Source: Hyphomicrobiales bacterium
GTDB lineage: Bacteria; Pseudomonadota; Alphaproteobacteria; Rhizobiales; Aestuariivirgaceae
Direction: 5' to 3'
Length of the DNA: 21,325 nt
Assembly: GCA_025362535.1 (NCBI GenBank)
Contig: JANYGE010000025.1
Location: forward strand, 1 to 21,325
The position numbers and the translations under genes were made by a program. Shown here one piece after another: positions 6,334-15,337 of this stretch. The notes below the pieces were generated by a model, which searched no databases, was not told the origin of the DNA, and saw only the letters and a list, made by a program, of their open reading frames with translations. Every line of letters starts with the position of its first letter. Positions within the stretch are counted from its first letter, which is position 1.

Positions 6334-7449
6334 ATGCAAAACGAATATGATTATATTGTAATAGGCGCAGGCATCGCGGGAGCGTCAATTGCAGCGCATC
6401 TGGCATCCCACGCCAAAGTCGTCATTCTCGAAATGGAAGATCGTCCCGGCTTTCACACCACCGGAAGATCAGCCGCAAGTTATGAACCCAATTATGGCCC
6501 GCCGCCCATGTTGGCTTTCACCAGAGCCAGCGCTGCATTTTTTAAAAACCCACCTGATGGTTTTGCTGATGGTCCATTGCTCACGCATCGTGCCTCTTTG
6601 TTTTTAGAAGCTGAAGGCCAAGAAGATTTTACGAAGAAACTTCTCGCCCACAGTTCTGAGTTGGAAGAAATTTCTGAAACCCGCGCCACAGAATTTTTTC
6701 CAATTTTAAAACAAGGCTATGCCAAGCGCAGCTTTCTCGACGATCACACAGGCGATCTCGATGTTGATCTTCTACACCGCGGCTATTTGCGTCTGTTCAA
6801 AGCAGCAGGTGGCGCACTCATCACCACAGCACCTGCTCAACAGATCGAACGCAAAAATAATCGCTGGACCATCTCCACGCCATCGCAAAAATTTTCCGCC
6901 CCCACCCTCATCAATGCCGCAGGTGCATGGGGTGATGAGGTGGCAAAAATGGCGGGCGTAAAACCCATAGGCCTAACGCCGAAGCGCCGTTCTATCGGTG
7001 TGGTCCCCGTCACCAACCATCCCGATTTCGCAAGCTGGCCCATGGTCACCGACAATGGTGAAACTTGGTATGCCAAACCACAAGGCGGAAAACTGATGGT
7101 TTCATCCGCAGATGCCACTCCGGTTGAACCGCATGATGCCTATGCCGATGACATGGCCATTGCCGAAGGCATTGAGCGTTTAATGAATGCCAGCACTCTT
7201 GAAGTCACTCACCTTGACCATTCTTGGGGTGGCCTTCGCACCTTTGCACCAGATGGTATGCCGGTGATCGGATTTGATCCGTCTACGGATGGGTTTTTCT
7301 GGCTCGTCGGCCAAGGCGGTTATGGCATTCAATCCGCTCCAGCCTTATCGCGAACTGCAGCGGCTCTGGCGCAGGGACACGCCATCCCCTCTGACGTCTT
7401 GGATGCTGGCCTTAAAAAATCTGATATTCACCCGCAACGCTTGAGATAG
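6334..7449 (+). CDS. dauA: FAD-dependent D-amino-acid dehydrogenase, DauA (D-arginine dehydrogenase)-like
   Basis: DauA oxidises D-arginine and other D-amino acids to 2-oxo acids, passing electrons to the respiratory chain. The 371-residue protein is a DadA-type oxidoreductase with the FAD-binding GAGIAGAS at 11-18 and HTTGRSAASY at 41-50. A C-terminal GQGGYGIQ lies at 326-333. Compared with my memory of Pseudomonas aeruginosa DauA, length and colinear motifs agree closely. The carboxylate-binding arginines (here R219 and R302) and two active-site tyrosines (Y54 and Y246) are kept. The glutamate that holds the guanidinium group (Glu87 there) aligns with Ser88, and His48 aligns with Ser49, so D-arginine specificity is uncertain. 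AAGGA lies six bases before the ATG. AruI follows after 3 nt, supporting a 2-ketoarginine product. Confidence 0.8.
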   Translation: MQNEYDYIVIGAGIAGASIAAHLASHAKVVILEMEDRPGFHTTGRSAASYEPNYGPPPMLAFTRASAAFFKNPPDGFADGPLLTHRASLFLEAEGQEDFTKKLLAHSSELEEISETRATEFFPILKQGYAKRSFLDDHTGDLDVDLLHRGYLRLFKAAGGALITTAPAQQIERKNNRWTISTPSQKFSAPTLINAAGAWGDEVAKMAGVKPIGLTPKRRSIGVVPVTNHPDFASWPMVTDNGETWYAKPQGGKLMVSSADATPVEPHDAYADDMAIAEGIERLMNASTLEVTHLDHSWGGLRTFAPDGMPVIGFDPSTDGFFWLVGQGGYGIQSAPALSRTAAALAQGHAIPSDVLDAGLKKSDIHPQRLR

Positions 7450-7452
7450 ATC

Positions 7453-9030
7453 ATGACAAAACGACCCGAACTTTCTGTTGGAGAAGCCCTCATCGGCCTG
7501 CTTGAAGCTTATGGCGTGAGCACCATCTTCGGTATTCCAGGCGTTCACAATGTTGAAATGTACCGGGCTTTGCCACGCTCCGCCATCAAACATATTCTCA
7601 CCCGCCATGAGCAAGGTGCAGGCTTCATGGCTGATGGTTTCGCAAGGGCTACAGGCAAGCCCGGCGTGTGTTTCACCATCACCGGCCCAGGTCTTCTCAA
7701 TATTCTAACTCCCATGGGCCAAGCTTGGTCCGATAGCAGCAATATCTTAGTCATTTCTTCAGCGCTTGATATGGTAGATAGTGCCCAAGGGCGTGGCCGC
7801 TTGCATGAAATGATCAGCCAGCACCAGGCCGCCAAATCTGTCACATCCTTTGCCGCCAGAGCCTATACCGCAAAAGACATTCAAAACGCGATCGCCAGTT
7901 CCTTCGCACGCTTTGCCAGTGCAAGGCCGCGCCCCGCCTATCTCGAAGTGCCGCTCGATTTGTTCAATGCGCCTGCTGGTGAAGGCTGGACCGCAACCGC
8001 ATTGCCACAGCGGCTAAGACCGCACGATGACCAAATTAAAACTGCCGCTCTCAAACTGCAAAATGCCAAGCATCCCCTTATGATTTTGGGCGGCGGTGCA
8101 TTGAGCGCAGGAAAAGCCGCAACAGCCATTGCCGAAAAACTAAACTGCCCCATCCTGCTCACGACGGCTGGAAAAGGTGCCGTGCGCGCTGATCATCCCC
8201 TGTGCTGGGATTATCGTTTGGGCATGCCCGAAACTCAGAACATCATCGCAAATTCAGATGCCATTCTCTGCGTCGGTTCAGAACTTTCTGAAACCGATTT
8301 TTGGAATTCCAATTTTATCATCAGCAAAAACCTCATTCGCATTGATATCGATCCTGAATCTCTGGCTCGCCCGCACAGTGCTGAAATCGCTATTCTCGCT
8401 GATGCTGAACAGGCACTGGCAAAGCTCTCAGCCGAGCTCAATGCCAAGCCCAAAACCACAAGTCAAAAGTCGCCACCAACAGATGAGTCCGCTTTGCGTA
8501 AAACCTTGACCACAGTTCTCAAGACTATCCGCGATCATCTGCCGGAAGAGACCGTCATTGCCTCTGACATGACGCAGATTGCCTATGCCGCCAATGAGAT
8601 ATTTCCTGTTTACAACCCCCGCACCTGGATTCATCCCGTGGGCTTTGGCACTTTGGGTTTTGCGTTGCCTGCGGCCATCGGCGCAAAATTCGGGGTGGGC
8701 AAAACACCCGTGGCCGCCCTGATCGGCGATTATGGTTTTCAATACACCCTCAATGAATTGGGAACAGCGGTGGAGCATAAGCTTCCCCTCATCATTCTGC
8801 TGTGGAACAATGATGCGCTTGGCCAAATCAGAGATGACATGGTGAATAAAGCCATTCAGCCCAATGCCGTCACGTTGCAAAACCCGGATTTTCAAATGCT
8901 GGCGAAAGCCTATGGTGCCCGCGCCGAGCGCCCGGAAAATCTCAAAGCTCTAGGCCTCGCAATCACTGCGGCTCTTAAGGCCGATGGCCCAACTGTGATT
9001 GAGATGACACCCCGGATGGTGCATGGCTGA
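7453..9030 (+). CDS. aruI: Thiamine-diphosphate-dependent 2-ketoarginine decarboxylase, AruI-like
   Basis: AruI decarboxylates 5-guanidino-2-oxopentanoate (2-ketoarginine) to 4-guanidinobutyraldehyde. The 525-residue protein has the three-domain layout of acetolactate-synthase-type enzymes. It has an N-terminal pyrimidine-binding domain with the catalytic Glu53 in TRHEQGAGFMADG, a central domain and a C-terminal diphosphate-binding domain. The diphosphate motif reads GDY (425-427) and ends at NND (452-454), with a tyrosine where GDG is usual. The stretches DMTQIAY, HPVGFGTLGF and LLWNNDALGQIRDDM agree with what I remember of P. aeruginosa AruI, and this is why I prefer it over IlvB or benzoylformate decarboxylase. 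The gene starts 3 nt after dauA and overlaps the HAD gene by 8 nt. Confidence 0.82.
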   Translation: MTKRPELSVGEALIGLLEAYGVSTIFGIPGVHNVEMYRALPRSAIKHILTRHEQGAGFMADGFARATGKPGVCFTITGPGLLNILTPMGQAWSDSSNILVISSALDMVDSAQGRGRLHEMISQHQAAKSVTSFAARAYTAKDIQNAIASSFARFASARPRPAYLEVPLDLFNAPAGEGWTATALPQRLRPHDDQIKTAALKLQNAKHPLMILGGGALSAGKAATAIAEKLNCPILLTTAGKGAVRADHPLCWDYRLGMPETQNIIANSDAILCVGSELSETDFWNSNFIISKNLIRIDIDPESLARPHSAEIAILADAEQALAKLSAELNAKPKTTSQKSPPTDESALRKTLTTVLKTIRDHLPEETVIASDMTQIAYAANEIFPVYNPRTWIHPVGFGTLGFALPAAIGAKFGVGKTPVAALIGDYGFQYTLNELGTAVEHKLPLIILLWNNDALGQIRDDMVNKAIQPNAVTLQNPDFQMLAKAYGARAERPENLKALGLAITAALKADGPTVIEMTPRMVHG

Positions 9031-9691
9031 CGCGGCGATCATCTTTGATGTGGATGGCGTGCTGCTTGAGCTCACCCGGGCTGAAGAAAACCTCTTCTTC
9101 CAGCCCTTCGCCACTCGCTGTGATACGGAAAAACTCTCGCGCGATTGGAACAGTTACGAAATTCGCAATGATGAAAACATCGTAGCCGAACTTGTTGAAC
9201 GCCATGCTTTGCCCGCCACCGATAAAATAAAAATCAGAGAAGAATATCTAGCTCTTCTGCAAGGCCAACTGAGTGGAAACCACATCTCATCTCCCAGCAT
9301 AGAGGGTGCTGCAGAACTGCTGCACAACCTCGCAGCACAGGCAAAACTTGGCATCGCCACCGCCAATTTTCGCGAAGCCGCAAGATTGCGTCTCGAACAT
9401 TCTGGTCTCTGGCACCATGTTGAAAAACACGCTTTCGGCGCTGATGGTGGTGGCCATAAGCATCAAATTCTAGGCCGTGCTCTCTCATCCATCACGCTGC
9501 CCAAATCGCGCATTGTCTATATTGGTGACAATTTGAATGATGTCGAAGCAGGCCTCACGCACGGCGTCCATTTCATTGGCTTCAGCACCTCGCCAAATCG
9601 TTTAAAAGCCCTTAAGCAGGCGGGCGCTAAGCATGTGAGTTCAAACCACACAACAACAGCGAACCTTATCAAAACCCTGTTGCACCTGTGA
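9023..9691 (+). CDS. HAD-superfamily hydrolase (phosphatase), substrate unknown
   Basis: The 222-residue cytoplasmic protein carries the four HAD motifs: DVDGVL with nucleophile Asp9 and acid Asp11, a threonine in GIATANF (motif II), a lysine in GGGHKHQ (motif III), and GDNLND with Asp169 and Asp173 (motif IV). It has an alpha-helical cap after motif I (about 15-90), as in phosphoglycolate-phosphatase-like enzymes. Its ATG overlaps the aruI stop by 8 nt, and the aas gene follows after 15 nt, so it is translated as part of the operon. No phosphorylated intermediate is known in the arginine transaminase pathway, so its job here is unclear. Repair of a damaged metabolite or a role in lipid turnover with Aas are only guesses. 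Confidence 0.8.
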   Translation: MADAAIIFDVDGVLLELTRAEENLFFQPFATRCDTEKLSRDWNSYEIRNDENIVAELVERHALPATDKIKIREEYLALLQGQLSGNHISSPSIEGAAELLHNLAAQAKLGIATANFREAARLRLEHSGLWHHVEKHAFGADGGGHKHQILGRALSSITLPKSRIVYIGDNLNDVEAGLTHGVHFIGFSTSPNRLKALKQAGAKHVSSNHTTTANLIKTLLHL

Positions 9692-9706
9692 ACCAAAGGG
9701 AAAAAT

Positions 9707-12700
9707 ATGAGCGGCCACAGTCAATTTGCACTTCTCAAAACCAAACGCTTCCTGCCGCTCTTTGTCGCCCAAGCCATCGGTGCCTTTAACGATAATGTGT
9801 TCCGCAGTGCGCTGTCCATGTTGTTCATCAATGTGCTCAGCCGCGAATTGGTGCCAGATCCAGAATTCACCAACACGCTTTCAGCGGGTCTGCTGATTAT
9901 TCCGTTCTTTTTATTCTCGGCTTTCGCCGGGCAGCTTGCCGATAAATATGACAAGGCCGTCATCGCGCGCCGCATCAAGCTGGCCGAAATCGGCATTGTC
10001 AGCTTGGCCAGTTACTCGCTGTTCTCAAACAATGTGCCACTACAACTTTTCTGCGTCTTCCTTGCAGGTGTGCAATCTTCCTTCTTCGGCCCGATAAAAT
10101 ATTCAATCCTGCCGCAATATTTGCACAAAAATGAATTGTTGGGCGGCAACGGCCTGATTGAAATGGGCACCTTTATTTCAGTTTTGCTCGGCACAATTTT
10201 GGGCACGACGCTTATTCTCCACCCCACCGGCACGCATTATGTATCAGCCGCAATGGTGGGCCTTTCGATCATTGCCTATATCGCCGCATGGTTCATGCCA
10301 GCGGCTCCGTCGGCGCAGCCTGATCTTAAAATCAATTACAATATCTTTGCTGAAACCTGGGTGGTGATGAAACAGGCCGCCGAAAAACGTGATGTGCTCC
10401 TCGCCATTCTCGGCATTTCTTGGTTCTGGTTTTTGGGCGTGGTGTTCCTCACCCAAATTTTGGTCTTCAATAAAAATGATTTGCATGCCAGCGAGCAATT
10501 CGGCCCCATCATCATGGCGGTGTTCAGCGTGGCCACGGGCTTAGGCTCGATCTATTGCAACAAATTGCTTGATGGCAAAGTAACCGTCAAATATGTGCCC
10601 CTTGCCGCGGTGTTGATGAGCCTCTTCATCGTTGATCTTTATTTTGCCAGCGGCAGCGTTGGCGCATTGGCGCAAGGCACAGACTTATTAACCTACACCC
10701 AAGTTCTCAGCAGCTTTGCTGGCTGGCGGGCCCTGTTTGATTTGGCTGCCGTGGCCTTCTGCTCTGGCCTCTTCGTGGTGCCGCTTTATGCCACCGCACA
10801 ATCGCGCACTCCTTATTATCGCCGTGCTCGGGTTATCGGTGCCAATAACATCATGAACGCCATTTTCATGATTGCCGCCACCGTGCTTTCCGGTGTGTTG
10901 CTGAAGAGCGGATTTTCCGTCCGCGCCATTTATCTCTTGCTCGGCGTGGTCAATGCTTTTGTCGCTTTGTATATCATCATCAAATTCCCACAAACGCTTT
11001 TTGCCTCGACCATCCGTGGCCTGTTTCGCTTGCTCTACCGTGTCGAAGTGAAAGGCATGGAGCATTATCAAGCGGCTGGCCGCAAAGCCTTGATCGTGCC
11101 CAATCACACCTCCTTCCTTGATGGCCCCATGCTCTCGGTGTTCCTCCCCGAGCGTGCCGCCTTTGCCATCAACACTTATATGGCCAGAGCCTGGTGGGTG
11201 AAGCCCGCCTTTATTCTCTATGACATGTGCCCCATTGACCCCTCCAATCCTTTGGCGCTCCGCACCTTGGTGGACCGTATGAAACACAATCAAAAAGTGG
11301 TGATCTTCCCTGAAGGCCGCATCACCGTCACGGGCGCTTTGATGAAAGTCTATGAAGGTCCGGCGGCCATTGCGCAAATGGCCGGAGCAAATGTTTTACC
11401 CGTGCGCATTTCTGGCGCGCAGTTTTCACCTTTCTCCATGATGCGCGGCAAACTGCGCCTGCAACTATTCCCAAAAATCACCATCACGTTTTTGCCGCCG
11501 GTAAAATTTAACGCCCCCGAAAATCTAAAGGGCGGGGCTTTACGCGAATATCAAGCCGAAAAGCTTTACGATGTGATGGCCAATATGATGTTCCAAACAT
11601 CAAAGATTGACCGCACCTTGTGGCAGGCCCTGCTGGATGCGCAAGCCACCCATGGCGGCAAGCGCGAAATCATTGAGGATATTCAGCGAAAGCCAATCAC
11701 CTATGATCGCATTGTCACGGGCAGTCTGGTGCTGGGCCGTAAGCTGGCACAGCTCACACCAGGCCATAAAAATGTGGGCGTGCTCATGCCCAATGCTATT
11801 GGCAGCGCTCTCGCCTTTTTTGGCCTGCTGGCAACGGGCCGCGTTCCGGCGTTGCTGAATTTCTCAACTGGTGCCGCTAATATGTCAGCAGCCTGCACCG
11901 CAGCTGAAGTGCGCAGCATTGTCACCAGCCGCAAATTTATCGAAGCGGCAGAAATGCAGGACGATCTGCAATTCCTTGCCAAAACCTGTAAGATTATTTA
12001 CCTCGAAGATGTGCGTGCATCGATTGGCCTCGTCGATAAGCTTTATGGCCTGTGGACCAAGCTCGCCCCTGGCCTTGCCCTCAGAAATGCTGGGGCCTCA
12101 AAAAATCCGGATGAACCCGCTGTAACTCTTTTCACATCAGGCTCCGAAGGTGTGCCCAAGGGCGTGGTTCTCTCGCATAGGAATCTCAATGCCAATTGGC
12201 TGCAAGTGGCGGCCCGCATTCCCTTCACGCCATTGGACAAGGTTTTTAACGCCATGCCGGTGTTTCACTCCTTTGGTTTGACAGGCGGCCTGCTTCTGCC
12301 ATTGCTCGGCGGGGTAAATTCATTCCTTTATCCGTCACCGCTGCATTATAAAGTCGTGCCTGAAATGTGTTACGATACCAACGCAACCGTTCTGTTCGGC
12401 ACCGATACATTCCTCACCGGATACGCGAAAAATGCCCACACCTATGATTTCTTCAATATGCGCTTTGTGGTGGCCGGGGCTGAACGGGTGAAACCTGAAA
12501 CCCGTGAAATATGGATGGAAAAATTCGGCCTGCGCATTCTCGAAGGCTATGGTGCCACTGAATGTTCCCCGGTGATTGCGGTGAACACACCAATGCATTA
12601 TCGCTCAGGCTCAGTGGGCCGCTTGTTGGATGGCATCAACTATAAGCTGGAAGCCGTGCCCGGCATTGAGCAGGGCGGCAGGCTCTATGTGAAAGGCCCC

Positions 12701-13144
12701 AATATTATGATGGGCTATTTGCGCGCTGATAATCCTGGCGTCATCGAGCCCCCACCTGAAGGCTGGTATGATACAGGCGATATCGTGAATGTTGACGAGC
12801 AGCGGTTCGTCACCATTCTGGGCCGAGCCAAACGCTTTGCCAAAATTGCTGGCGAAATGGTCTCCCTCACCATGATCGAGGCCAAGCTGCAAACGCTCTA
12901 TCCTGATCTGGCGCATGCCGTGGTCGCCGTTCCTGATAAAAAGAAGGGCGAACAATTGGTGCTCTTCACCACGCTCGAAAAACCTGACCGCAAGAGGATT
13001 TCTGACGGTTTAAAGAGCCTGGGTGTCGCTGATCTGATGATCCCCAAGAGCATTTTTCCAGTAGAAAAAATGCCATTGCTCGGTTCAGGCAAAACCGACT
13101 ATGTCAGCATCGCCCGTATGGCGAAAGAAAAAGTACCCGAATGA
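9707..13144 (+). CDS. aas: LplT-PlsC-Aas fusion: lysophospholipid transporter / acyltransferase / acyl-ACP synthetase
   Basis: This 1145-residue inner-membrane protein joins three domains for lysophospholipid re-acylation. Residues about 1-425 are a major-facilitator transporter with about 12 membrane segments, equivalent to LplT. Residues about 435-640 are a PlsC-type acyltransferase with HxxxxD at His467-Asp472 and the PEG motif at 535-537. Residues about 660-1145 are an AMP-forming acyl-ACP synthetase with TSGSEGVPKG at 810-819, GYGATE at 947-952, YDTGD at 1021-1025 and the late catalytic lysine in GSGK (Lys1129). In E. coli LplT and Aas are separate neighbours, and I believe this fused form is common in Alphaproteobacteria. 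The start has AAGGGA upstream. The stop overlaps the next gene as ATGA. Its position inside an arginine catabolic operon is unexpected. Confidence 0.92.
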   Translation: MSGHSQFALLKTKRFLPLFVAQAIGAFNDNVFRSALSMLFINVLSRELVPDPEFTNTLSAGLLIIPFFLFSAFAGQLADKYDKAVIARRIKLAEIGIVSLASYSLFSNNVPLQLFCVFLAGVQSSFFGPIKYSILPQYLHKNELLGGNGLIEMGTFISVLLGTILGTTLILHPTGTHYVSAAMVGLSIIAYIAAWFMPAAPSAQPDLKINYNIFAETWVVMKQAAEKRDVLLAILGISWFWFLGVVFLTQILVFNKNDLHASEQFGPIIMAVFSVATGLGSIYCNKLLDGKVTVKYVPLAAVLMSLFIVDLYFASGSVGALAQGTDLLTYTQVLSSFAGWRALFDLAAVAFCSGLFVVPLYATAQSRTPYYRRARVIGANNIMNAIFMIAATVLSGVLLKSGFSVRAIYLLLGVVNAFVALYIIIKFPQTLFASTIRGLFRLLYRVEVKGMEHYQAAGRKALIVPNHTSFLDGPMLSVFLPERAAFAINTYMARAWWVKPAFILYDMCPIDPSNPLALRTLVDRMKHNQKVVIFPEGRITVTGALMKVYEGPAAIAQMAGANVLPVRISGAQFSPFSMMRGKLRLQLFPKITITFLPPVKFNAPENLKGGALREYQAEKLYDVMANMMFQTSKIDRTLWQALLDAQATHGGKREIIEDIQRKPITYDRIVTGSLVLGRKLAQLTPGHKNVGVLMPNAIGSALAFFGLLATGRVPALLNFSTGAANMSAACTAAEVRSIVTSRKFIEAAEMQDDLQFLAKTCKIIYLEDVRASIGLVDKLYGLWTKLAPGLALRNAGASKNPDEPAVTLFTSGSEGVPKGVVLSHRNLNANWLQVAARIPFTPLDKVFNAMPVFHSFGLTGGLLLPLLGGVNSFLYPSPLHYKVVPEMCYDTNATVLFGTDTFLTGYAKNAHTYDFFNMRFVVAGAERVKPETREIWMEKFGLRILEGYGATECSPVIAVNTPMHYRSGSVGRLLDGINYKLEAVPGIEQGGRLYVKGPNIMMGYLRADNPGVIEPPPEGWYDTGDIVNVDEQRFVTILGRAKRFAKIAGEMVSLTMIEAKLQTLYPDLAHAVVAVPDKKKGEQLVLFTTLEKPDRKRISDGLKSLGVADLMIPKSIFPVEKMPLLGSGKTDYVSIARMAKEKVPE

Positions 13145-14328
13145 AACTCGCAAAAATAGCTGAACGTCTGTCTGGATTAGGCTCTGAAAAATGGGCCGTT
13201 CATGGGGAAGGCAAGCGCCGCGCGGCGGCGGGCGAGAATATGATTTTTCTCTCCATCGGCGAGCCTGATGCTGCACCTCCTGAAGCCATTTTAGAAGAAG
13301 CCCGCAAACAAATGCGGCCAGGCCGGTTGCATTATTCCGCTGGCAATGGTGAGCTTTCAGTGCGCGAAGCCTTGTCGCGCTATTATACCAAACAAACGGG
13401 CAGACCCATAAGCAACAAACAGTTTTTGTTCCTGCCCGGCACGCAAACGGCCCTCTTCATCGCTTTCATGGCCATCCTTGATGAAGGCGACGAGGTGCTG
13501 CTACTCGATCCTTATTACGCCACTTATGAAGGCGTGATCGCCGCTCCCGGTGGCGTGCCTGTGGCCGTGCCGCTTGATCCTGACAATGGCTTTCACCCCA
13601 ACATCACAGCTCTTGAAGCTGCCATCACACCGCGCACCAAAGCCCTGCTCTTAAACTCACCAAGTAATCCAACCGGAGCAGTGTTCACCCGCGATGAAAT
13701 TGCGGCCATCGGCAAGCTCTGTAAAAAGCATGATCTGTGGATTGTCTCTGATGAGGTCTATGCCAGCCTGATCTATGGCAATAATATCTTCACCTCGCCT
13801 TTCTTTGATAAGGATTTGGAAGAGCGCACCATCGTCACCTCCTCCATTTCAAAGTCTCACGCCATTCCCGGTTTCCGCTGCGGCTGGATCGCCGCCTCAG
13901 AAGATTTCTGCGCCCGCGCTTTATCAATCAGTGAATCGATGCTGTTCGGCAGCCAGGCCTTTCTGGAAGACGCAACAGCCTTCGCCCTCGACACGCATTT
14001 TCCCGAACTAGACGCCATGCGCAATACCTATCAGGCCCGCGCCAAAATCTTGATCGAGGGGTTAAAGGGCTCAAACTCGGTCAGCGCCCGCATGCCCGAA
14101 GGCGGCATGTTTGTCATGGTCGATCTGCGCAAAACCGGATTATCCGGCGAAGACTTCGCCCGAAAATTATTGACCGAGCACAATGTCGTCACCATGCCCG
14201 GCGAAAGTTTCGGGGCCTGTGGCGCAGGCCATTTGCGCGTGGCCCTCACAGTTGATGAAAAGCAGGTGGCAGAAGCCGCAAAAAGAATTGCAGCACTTGC
14301 AGAAAAACTAATGCACAGCGGCCACTAA
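13141..14328 (+). CDS. aruH: Class I PLP aminotransferase, arginine:pyruvate transaminase (AruH)-like
   Basis: AruH transfers the alpha-amino group of L-arginine to pyruvate, giving 2-ketoarginine and alanine. The 395-residue protein is a fold-type I aminotransferase with SPSNPTGA, the PLP lysine Lys238 in SISKSHAIPGFRCGW and the carboxylate-binding Arg366 in GHLRVAL. The KSHA form of the lysine motif, the GGMFVMVDLR segment and the overall colinearity match what I remember of P. aeruginosa AruH rather than aspartate transaminases. It begins in an ATGA overlap with aas and is the last gene of the operon that also holds aruI. The context strongly favours arginine as substrate, though an aspartate/tyrosine-type specificity cannot be ruled out. 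Its last 21 bases overlap the 3' end of the convergent RNase T2 gene. Confidence 0.8.
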   Translation: MKLAKIAERLSGLGSEKWAVHGEGKRRAAAGENMIFLSIGEPDAAPPEAILEEARKQMRPGRLHYSAGNGELSVREALSRYYTKQTGRPISNKQFLFLPGTQTALFIAFMAILDEGDEVLLLDPYYATYEGVIAAPGGVPVAVPLDPDNGFHPNITALEAAITPRTKALLLNSPSNPTGAVFTRDEIAAIGKLCKKHDLWIVSDEVYASLIYGNNIFTSPFFDKDLEERTIVTSSISKSHAIPGFRCGWIAASEDFCARALSISESMLFGSQAFLEDATAFALDTHFPELDAMRNTYQARAKILIEGLKGSNSVSARMPEGGMFVMVDLRKTGLSGEDFARKLLTEHNVVTMPGESFGACGAGHLRVALTVDEKQVAEAAKRIAALAEKLMHSGH

Positions 14329-15327
14329 TCCAGACGGACATCCAGCATCCGTCGCTTCAGAAGCAGCAATCAAATCCGTGAGCTTGGCACCAGAGGGAAT
14401 ATCGCCTTTCAAACCAATCGTCAGTTCACTGATCATGCCATCCTTGCTGCAGGAAACCCGCACACGCTCGCCTGAACCCTTGCCGAAAGCTTCATCAAAC
14501 TTGGCACGCAGATCAGCCGTCTGAATCACCTTGCCGATATTGGCCGCCATAAAGGCCTGCACGGGCGAGGCATTCACATCATTGATCAGGCGAATTTCAT
14601 CTTTGAAATACTGCTCGGCTGTGCCGCCAGCATAGCATGTGCCATGCTTGATCCATTCATGGCGTTCCAGAACTGATTGCGTGCCCGGCATCACCTTATC
14701 TAAAGCGGCTTTGGTTTCAGCGCTCATTTGGGGTTCGGGCAATTGCTCCCACTTGTGTTGGTCATCCAATGCAGCCGTTGCCCGGTCTACCCCGCAAAAC
14801 ACATTGCGCCGTGGCTGTGGCCACAGTCCATGCAATGAAAAATGTGAGGCCTCATAACTTACAGGCGTTTCAGCTTTGCATTCCGCCTTGTCCTTCATGG
14901 CAGAGCAAAAGGCCGGTTCCCAGCTCAAAGCCAAAACATAAAACGCCACACCATCTTTAGGGCCATGGGGCTTAGGCTTGGGTTTCACCGTGCCATCAGG
15001 CGTATTCACTGCAGCCCCACCGCCAGTGGCGGCAGCGCTGGTTTGCGCCCCATCTACGGTGCCACAGTCTAATGCCACCCAGCGCTGAGGCGGATTTGCT
15101 CCCGGAACTTCCACCCAATAATGCGAGGCTTGATCTTTGTTTTTTCCCAAGAGCTGATAGGTCTTGCTCGCCTCAACCGACACATTGCCGGGATTGCTGC
15201 CCTTCTTGATCGAGAGGAGGGCTGGGCAAGATTTTGTCGCCACAAACTGCCCCTGCATTTTCACTTGCGCCGAAACAGGCAAAACCAAAGCAGTCAAAAC
15301 AGCAAAACGCAGAATCAAATTTTTCAT
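14308..15327 (-). CDS. Secreted ribonuclease T2-family endoribonuclease with extra N-terminal domain
   Basis: RNase T2 enzymes cut RNA with little base specificity through a 2',3'-cyclic phosphate and usually act in the periplasm or outside the cell. The 339-residue product starts with a signal peptide (basic MKNLILR, hydrophobic core, cleavage near VSA-Q at 20-21). An unrecognised domain of about 70 residues (24-92) has two cysteines and a W-V-E-V/R-W-V-A pattern. A Gly/Ala/Pro/Lys-rich linker follows (95-124), then the catalytic domain. Both active-site boxes are intact: FSLHGLWPQ with His166 and HEWIKHGTC with His223 and His228. I chose the ATG at 15327 because of AGGAAG six bases upstream and the signal peptide. 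It sits 10 nt after vapC, so it is probably transcribed with the toxin-antitoxin pair. Confidence 0.92.
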   Translation of the reverse strand: MKNLILRFAVLTALVLPVSAQVKMQGQFVATKSCPALLSIKKGSNPGNVSVEASKTYQLLGKNKDQASHYWVEVPGANPPQRWVALDCGTVDGAQTSAAATGGGAAVNTPDGTVKPKPKPHGPKDGVAFYVLALSWEPAFCSAMKDKAECKAETPVSYEASHFSLHGLWPQPRRNVFCGVDRATAALDDQHKWEQLPEPQMSAETKAALDKVMPGTQSVLERHEWIKHGTCYAGGTAEQYFKDEIRLINDVNASPVQAFMAANIGKVIQTADLRAKFDEAFGKGSGERVRVSCSKDGMISELTIGLKGDIPSGAKLTDLIAASEATDAGCPSGLVAAVH

Positions 15328-15337
15328 CTCAATCTTC

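Noticed and set aside
10688..11377. Minus-strand open frame of 229 codons, His- and Gly-rich
   Set aside because: It is antisense to the transporter-acyltransferase part of the aas gene. Its composition is what is expected from reading the reverse strand of a coding gene.
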